A DNA stretch of 59,090 nt, from contig JAFGXA010000052.1 in assembly GCA_016936855.1 (NCBI GenBank), positions 1 to 59,090 on the forward strand. Reading direction: 5' to 3'. Below are positions 55,122-59,090 of this stretch, one piece after another. The notes under the pieces were generated by a model. The model was not told the DNA's origin, made no database searches, and saw nothing but the letters and a program-made list of their open reading frames with translations. Numbering within the stretch: position 1 is the stretch's first letter; each line of letters begins with the position of its first letter. Both the position numbers and the translations under genes were made by a program. Origin of the DNA: Gammaproteobacteria bacterium (GTDB lineage Bacteria; Pseudomonadota; Gammaproteobacteria; UBA9339).

Positions 55122-56439
55122 CAATGCGATCAACCGCCTCAATCGTTGTGCTGCTAGAGCGTACATTTAAGTAACCGCTATCATAATCAACCGGCACAAT
55201 AACAGCTCTACCAAGAACGGCTCGCCCACTAATATCCGGATGTAAATAATTAATAGTGCGCACTCCCCAAGGATTATGAAACATATACGGCCTACCACCT
55301 ACATTCCCTACGTAAAGCATCATATGGCCATGTCGACTGATAAGCGTCAAAAATGGTACGCCATTTCGAACAATAAACCGTAATTTCTGCTGGGCTGTCA
55401 TATGCTTCATTGAGAGCATTCGCCCCTGCTTTATCTGTTCATAAGTAAATTGTGGAAGCCATAGTCCAAATGGCATAAACAAATCACGTATAGTAACTGC
55501 ACAATCTCGATCACCATATAACCCATCCCAACCATATGGCGTCGCCATAAGCCTATTCATCTGCACAGCCAATTTTGTCAAAGTCAATGGCAAAGGAAAG
55601 ATGCGCACACACCTTCCGCTAACATCTGCTTTTTTCAACACAGCGTGCTGATATTGGTTGGCCACGGCTACATAAGCAATAAAATAATTATGATGTCTTT
55701 TCAGCAATGGCAAAATTTGCCCTATTCTCATTGCGAAAAACGCACGTCTACTATTTCTTATAACAACTTTATGATCACAAGTTGCAACAATAAATTTATG
55801 ATGAGACCATTTATTGGCAAAGCTTCTACTTACATAAGCTAAATCATTTGCCTTAACCCAACCAAGAGCCTTGTAAGGCGTCTCGATTAATGCCCAAACT
55901 TTATCACGACTATAATATAAAACTGACACCGGAACATTAGGCGCCAAGAATGCAGTCTGCAAATCATCAAATGGATAACCATGTCCTGGAGCATGAATAT
56001 TGGTGAATGAAGGTCTTACAGTTGGCAGCTCTCTTATGTCCGTTGACCTTATAGAAACGGCTGCGCGATAATAAACAGCAAAATTCTTCAGCCTCATGTT
56101 TGCAACTAATTTATGCACCCAAAACCTGCTGTGAGACACCTTGTTTTCAGCCCACCCGGGTTTGCGCATAAAATGATTAACAAGCTTGTGCTCCTGAGAT
56201 AACGCCTTTTTAGGCGAAAAAATAGATGAAGGATGATACCAAGGAGCAAAATAATGCTGTAAATAATTGCGCGTCATGGCTTTCTCTTTAACTGCATTAA
56301 TATGCGGAAAATTTCCTACCCTATTTGCAAAGTATCGAGCATCTTGCGGTGTATTATGAACCTTGCCGCTAACTATATTTTGTGTTGCACACCCTGCTAA
56401 AGCTGCAAACAAAAACGCAATTATTAGACATCTAATCAT
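55102..56439 (-). CDS. SH3-domain NlpC/P60 family lipoprotein, probable peptidoglycan endopeptidase
   Basis: The ATG at 56439 gives a lipoprotein signal with lipobox LAGC (445 aa); the longer frame from 56490 lacks one. Order: an N-terminal NLPC/P60-associated helical region (about 30-110), two SH3-like domains (TDIRELPT, VLYYSRDKVWALIETPYKALGWVKA), then C40 peptidase with YGWDGLYGDRDCAVTIRDLFMPFG, where Cys is the nucleophile, and HGHMMLYVGN with the catalytic His. The usual DCS is DCA here. It should cleave gamma-D-Glu-diaminopimelate bonds in the envelope. Convergent with the LuxR-type gene, overlapping by 20 bp. Confidence 0.85.
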   Translation of the reverse strand: MIRCLIIAFLFAALAGCATQNIVSGKVHNTPQDARYFANRVGNFPHINAVKEKAMTRNYLQHYFAPWYHPSSIFSPKKALSQEHKLVNHFMRKPGWAENKVSHSRFWVHKLVANMRLKNFAVYYRAAVSIRSTDIRELPTVRPSFTNIHAPGHGYPFDDLQTAFLAPNVPVSVLYYSRDKVWALIETPYKALGWVKANDLAYVSRSFANKWSHHKFIVATCDHKVVIRNSRRAFFAMRIGQILPLLKRHHNYFIAYVAVANQYQHAVLKKADVSGRCVRIFPLPLTLTKLAVQMNRLMATPYGWDGLYGDRDCAVTIRDLFMPFGLWLPQFTYEQIKQGRMLSMKHMTAQQKLRFIVRNGVPFLTLISRHGHMMLYVGNVGGRPYMFHNPWGVRTINYLHPDISGRAVLGRAVIVPVDYDSGYLNVRSSSTTIEAVDRIVILTPR

Positions 56440-56528
56440 GGCTGCATAATAGTAGAAATCATATTCTGTAGCAATCTGAATCAAAACCATAGTTCTAAGA
56501 TCATATTCAAAATATCCACAGTTTGAGG

Positions 56529-56556
56529 TGGCACTTTAAAAACCATGTGCTAATAT
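56529..56556 (+). promoter_or_regulatory. Possible promoter of the 56596 gene
   Basis: TGGCAC (56529-56534), a 16-nt spacer and TAATAT (56551-56556). The fit to TTGACA is poor but the -10 and position (40 bp before the ATG) are good. Confidence 0.35.
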
Positions 56557-56595
56557 ATTTCTAAGAAGTTATGTTTATTAATATGAGAAACATCA

Positions 56596-58086
56596 ATGCA
56601 AACACTTAATACTGAACAATATGATTCAGCTAAAACTACAGCAACTGGCGGATACAGTATTTTGACTAAGTATATACGCATATATAAAGGCAATATTAAC
56701 TCGAGAGATGAAAGACACGCTGCTATGCTATGGCCTATAGAAGAAACCGATAGTGGCTATAAATTTATTACCCCAGCAAGCGCAGGGAGATCAACCCTGC
56801 TAACTGATTTCGATCCAGAACGCAATGGTTCTACCTTTGTTCGTTTGAGTGACGCCTTTACTCGCATCACAGGTAGTGGTGAAAGCGGAATTTCAGATCT
56901 TCTTCGCACGAACACATTAGAAAACTTATCTAAAATTTATATCCAGGGAATGTTAAGTTATGTTCTTGATACTGCGCATAAGATAGATGTATTCACGCGC
57001 TCTCCGGATCTTGCCGCAAGGGGATGGGGAGATTTTAAAACTTACAACGAACAAGTAGCGCAATACACTATTGCTTTGGCTTCTAGCAGCGAAATCATGC
57101 TAGCTCCTACCGATGATAATTATAATGTTTTTACGGAAACTGAGGACGGATTGATCATCGAGGTTTTTGCTAATTCATTAGCGATAATGAATTGCTTTGC
57201 CCGCATGGATGATAAAATCCGGCCAATACCTGGTAGCTGCTATATTAAATATGAGCTTGTTGGTGATGAATTATATCTTCGAGACTTTAGAGTATCACAG
57301 CAGTATAAAAACTTTTTAAGCCTACTGTTACTAACTCGAGATCCAGCTATTAATGATTTTGTTACTACTATGCTAGATCTTGAGCTCGCAGATATGGACG
57401 ATAATGAGATAATGGTACAGTTACTGTCAAGAACACACCCAAAAGAAATAACGTACAATTTAAATTATGATGTCTTTAGCAAATACAATGGTAAACGTAT
57501 CAATGAGTTTCCTGATACTGAATGGTCATTTAAGGAACTTGGCCTAAGTCGCTTTACGAATATATGCTTACTATTCCCTGATAGCGCTATAACCACGGAG
57601 GATCTGACCGGGGAAGCGCTTCGTGCCAATCTAACTCGCCTAACTGCAAACAGACAAATACAACAAGCCTTATGCAGACTTCTCAGCTTTAACGACGGCC
57701 ATATACTAGAATGTGTTATTGCAGAGCCAAATGAGAAAATAAGCGAAGATTGGGGTTGTAGGCCAAGTAGTATTTCACTTAAAGATAACGGTAATTATGG
57801 CGTAAAAATATCTATAGTTATCGCCTATGAAGACAAAGAAGAAGAATTCCAAGGACTTACCTATACTGAACTTGATGTTGAGCCTGCGAGAAGTGTTTAT
57901 GGTGCCGGCATGTTTAAAGGTTTTGTTGCCAACCCAACAACACTCAGGGGATTCAATCAATCTATTACTATGAGATTGAGACAGCACTCATTGGTTGCTT
58001 ATAGTGAAGAGATGCAAGAACTATTCCGCCCCGCTGAAACGGCGCCGCTTAAGACGTTACTAACGCCCAACCTACGACGCCCTTAG
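56596..58086 (+). CDS. Unrecognised 496-aa cytosolic or secreted protein
   Basis: No family recognised. No signal peptide, membrane segment or known catalytic motif. It is acidic, mixed alpha/beta, with segments such as YNVFTETEDGLIIEVFANSLAIMN, quoted in part, and a basic C-terminus (LLTPNLRRP). The terminal tail with a hydrophobic-then-basic pattern is reminiscent of, but does not prove, a Dot/Icm C-terminal secretion signal. Single gene with its own promoter-like sequence; the end overlaps the convergent 315-aa gene by 15 bp. Confidence 0.6.
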   Translation: MQTLNTEQYDSAKTTATGGYSILTKYIRIYKGNINSRDERHAAMLWPIEETDSGYKFITPASAGRSTLLTDFDPERNGSTFVRLSDAFTRITGSGESGISDLLRTNTLENLSKIYIQGMLSYVLDTAHKIDVFTRSPDLAARGWGDFKTYNEQVAQYTIALASSSEIMLAPTDDNYNVFTETEDGLIIEVFANSLAIMNCFARMDDKIRPIPGSCYIKYELVGDELYLRDFRVSQQYKNFLSLLLLTRDPAINDFVTTMLDLELADMDDNEIMVQLLSRTHPKEITYNLNYDVFSKYNGKRINEFPDTEWSFKELGLSRFTNICLLFPDSAITTEDLTGEALRANLTRLTANRQIQQALCRLLSFNDGHILECVIAEPNEKISEDWGCRPSSISLKDNGNYGVKISIVIAYEDKEEEFQGLTYTELDVEPARSVYGAGMFKGFVANPTTLRGFNQSITMRLRQHSLVAYSEEMQELFRPAETAPLKTLLTPNLRRP

Positions 58087-59019
58087 AGGTTCTTGCGATC
58101 CAGCAAATGCCTCATAGGCTCTGTCGTCTTTAGGTTTAAAGAATGAACTGCGAATGCTGAGTAGACTATGAGTATTACCAAATATTGATTTACAATATGC
58201 TACGATCCTTTCCAGTAAAGAATGCAAATTTTTATACCCTTCGCGCCACATAGCTATTTGCGCAGATAAATTCTTTATATCGCCATTTGCTGTGGTCATG
58301 GCTCGCAAGAGTTCCTTGCTATGCGTACGCCCTTCTTTAAGCTGAAGTGCAAAAATTTCAGCCCTTCTGGGATCACCTCTAACAAGCTTCTCTGGAACTT
58401 CCATCCGCATTAAATTGCTACGTAGTATTAATGCGTTCATTAGTAGGTCGCAAGGCTCATCTTGCCTTGCAATTGCCTTTATAGATCTAGCCTTAGCCAA
58501 CAAACTTTCATCTGGCTGTTCTGGCAAAGTACCCTCATATCGCATTCTCGACAAAACGCGTCGAACATGAGCCCTATCTAACACATCTCGATAGGTAAAA
58601 AGAGTCATACCATTTGCATTGCAAAGGTAATATAAGACTAGTGCTTTAGCAAACTCTCGCCCCCCTTCCCCCCTATTGCTTACAGTTGATATAACCGCAC
58701 CCAAAGTGCTCTCATCTAAAACAGCAGTATCAACCAACTGATCGACATATAACCTAAAAAAATCGTATGTATTACTGATTTCAATCATCGACTTGTCGAT
58801 TTCATAACTGCGACCAGTTTCACGCCTAAACTTCTTGCACTTTGTCCGATGATAGGCAGAAATACTTTTTCCAAGCGAATCCCAATCCATCCCATCTCGA
58901 AGAAGGTCGTCTATTTGTACGAAAGGTTTTTGTTCTGCGCTCATAACTTTAGCCCTTATACACCACCCGATTAGTATAATACACAAAAACAAGCCAAGCA
59001 ATGTATTGTATAAGTTCAA
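58072..59019 (-). CDS. Unrecognised 315-aa protein with N-terminal membrane anchor
   Basis: No family recognised. One hydrophobic segment at residues 4-22 (LYNTLLGLFLCIILIGW) is followed by a mostly helical, Arg/Glu-rich soluble domain with several LxxxLxxx stretches. Cys and Trp in the anchor give it a slight lipobox-like look (GWCI) but no proper lipobox. The start at 59019 is the first ATG after stop codons upstream; the window ends 71 bp later so the promoter is not fully seen. Convergent overlap of 15 bp with the 496-aa gene. The two could be an effector and a partner, but that is guesswork. Confidence 0.6.
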   Translation of the reverse strand: MNLYNTLLGLFLCIILIGWCIRAKVMSAEQKPFVQIDDLLRDGMDWDSLGKSISAYHRTKCKKFRRETGRSYEIDKSMIEISNTYDFFRLYVDQLVDTAVLDESTLGAVISTVSNRGEGGREFAKALVLYYLCNANGMTLFTYRDVLDRAHVRRVLSRMRYEGTLPEQPDESLLAKARSIKAIARQDEPCDLLMNALILRSNLMRMEVPEKLVRGDPRRAEIFALQLKEGRTHSKELLRAMTTANGDIKNLSAQIAMWREGYKNLHSLLERIVAYCKSIFGNTHSLLSIRSSFFKPKDDRAYEAFAGSQEPLRAS

Positions 59020-59090
59020 TTGAAATGAGACTTTTAGATGCCTCCATTTTGATAGTTTAACCAGTATGCCATGGGAGTCATTAAATTCAA

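Noticed and set aside
58072-59019. Possible DotM/IcmP type IV coupling protein
   Set aside because: A short RGDxxRxxxFxLQL resemblance exists, but order of segments, length and membrane topology differ, and no dot/icm gene is near.

Overview
The window is an AT-rich, gene-dense chromosomal segment from a gammaproteobacterium. This rests on the gene sets ndk-rlmN-pilF-like-hisS-yfgM-bamB, gmk-rpoZ-spoT, dnaK-dnaJ and glmS-glmU, together with lnt, waaF, envC and fimV-like genes of a Gram-negative envelope. Several traits recall intracellular or amoeba-associated lineages of the Legionellales/Coxiellaceae type: a lysine-rich histone H1-like protein, an HU with a basic tail, unrecognised effector-like proteins at both ends, an ORF6N protein and a DUF4143 ATPase, a lone VgrG-lipase, and many palindromic repeats, some inside genes. 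The genus cannot be fixed from sequence alone. There is no rRNA, CRISPR array, transposase or prophage, and only one tRNA.

Layout. 1-2.4 kb: two unrecognised proteins, then a 340-bp repeat cluster. 2.7-8.1 kb: a minus-strand glycine-cleavage operon gcvT-(toxin-antitoxin)-gcvH-gcvP. gcvP joins the two P-protein subunits in one frame, and palindromic repeats lie in frame inside gcvT and at two places in gcvP. 8.2-16.7 kb: a small charged ORF, a PanE-like reductase, lnt, dnaJ and dnaK (heat-shock-type promoter), trmB, a CPA2 antiporter and the H1-like protein. 16.7-26.7 kb: a minus-strand run ndk-rlmN-pilF-like-hisS, a four-gene archaic chaperone-usher pilus cluster, yfgM, bamB and a short FimV-like protein. 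26.8-32.7 kb: HU, tRNA-Glu(CTC), tpiA, rph, gmk-rpoZ-spoT and an outer-membrane beta-barrel protein. 32.8-40.9 kb: ORF6N protein, waaF (with another in-frame repeat), DUF4143 ATPase, envC, gpmI and rarA-crcB-gspI-like. 41-50.7 kb: glmS, glmU, GT2 glycosyltransferase, MurG-like transferase, uspA and an RND pump with its adaptor. 50.8-59 kb: VgrG fused to an alpha/beta-hydrolase, ssb, a minimal LuxR-type regulator, an NlpC/P60 lipoprotein and two unrecognised convergent genes.

The most unusual features are (i) two repeat families inserted in frame in conserved enzymes, comparable in behaviour to the palindromic elements of Rickettsia, one of them exactly at the GcvPA/GcvPB junction; (ii) the orphan VgrG-lipase fusion, whose start codon abuts a perfect hairpin; and (iii) a minimal archaic chaperone-usher locus whose chaperone is only one Ig domain long. 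Start sites were moved downstream from the longest frame where a ribosome-binding site, lipobox or family N-terminus supported it; these cases are noted.
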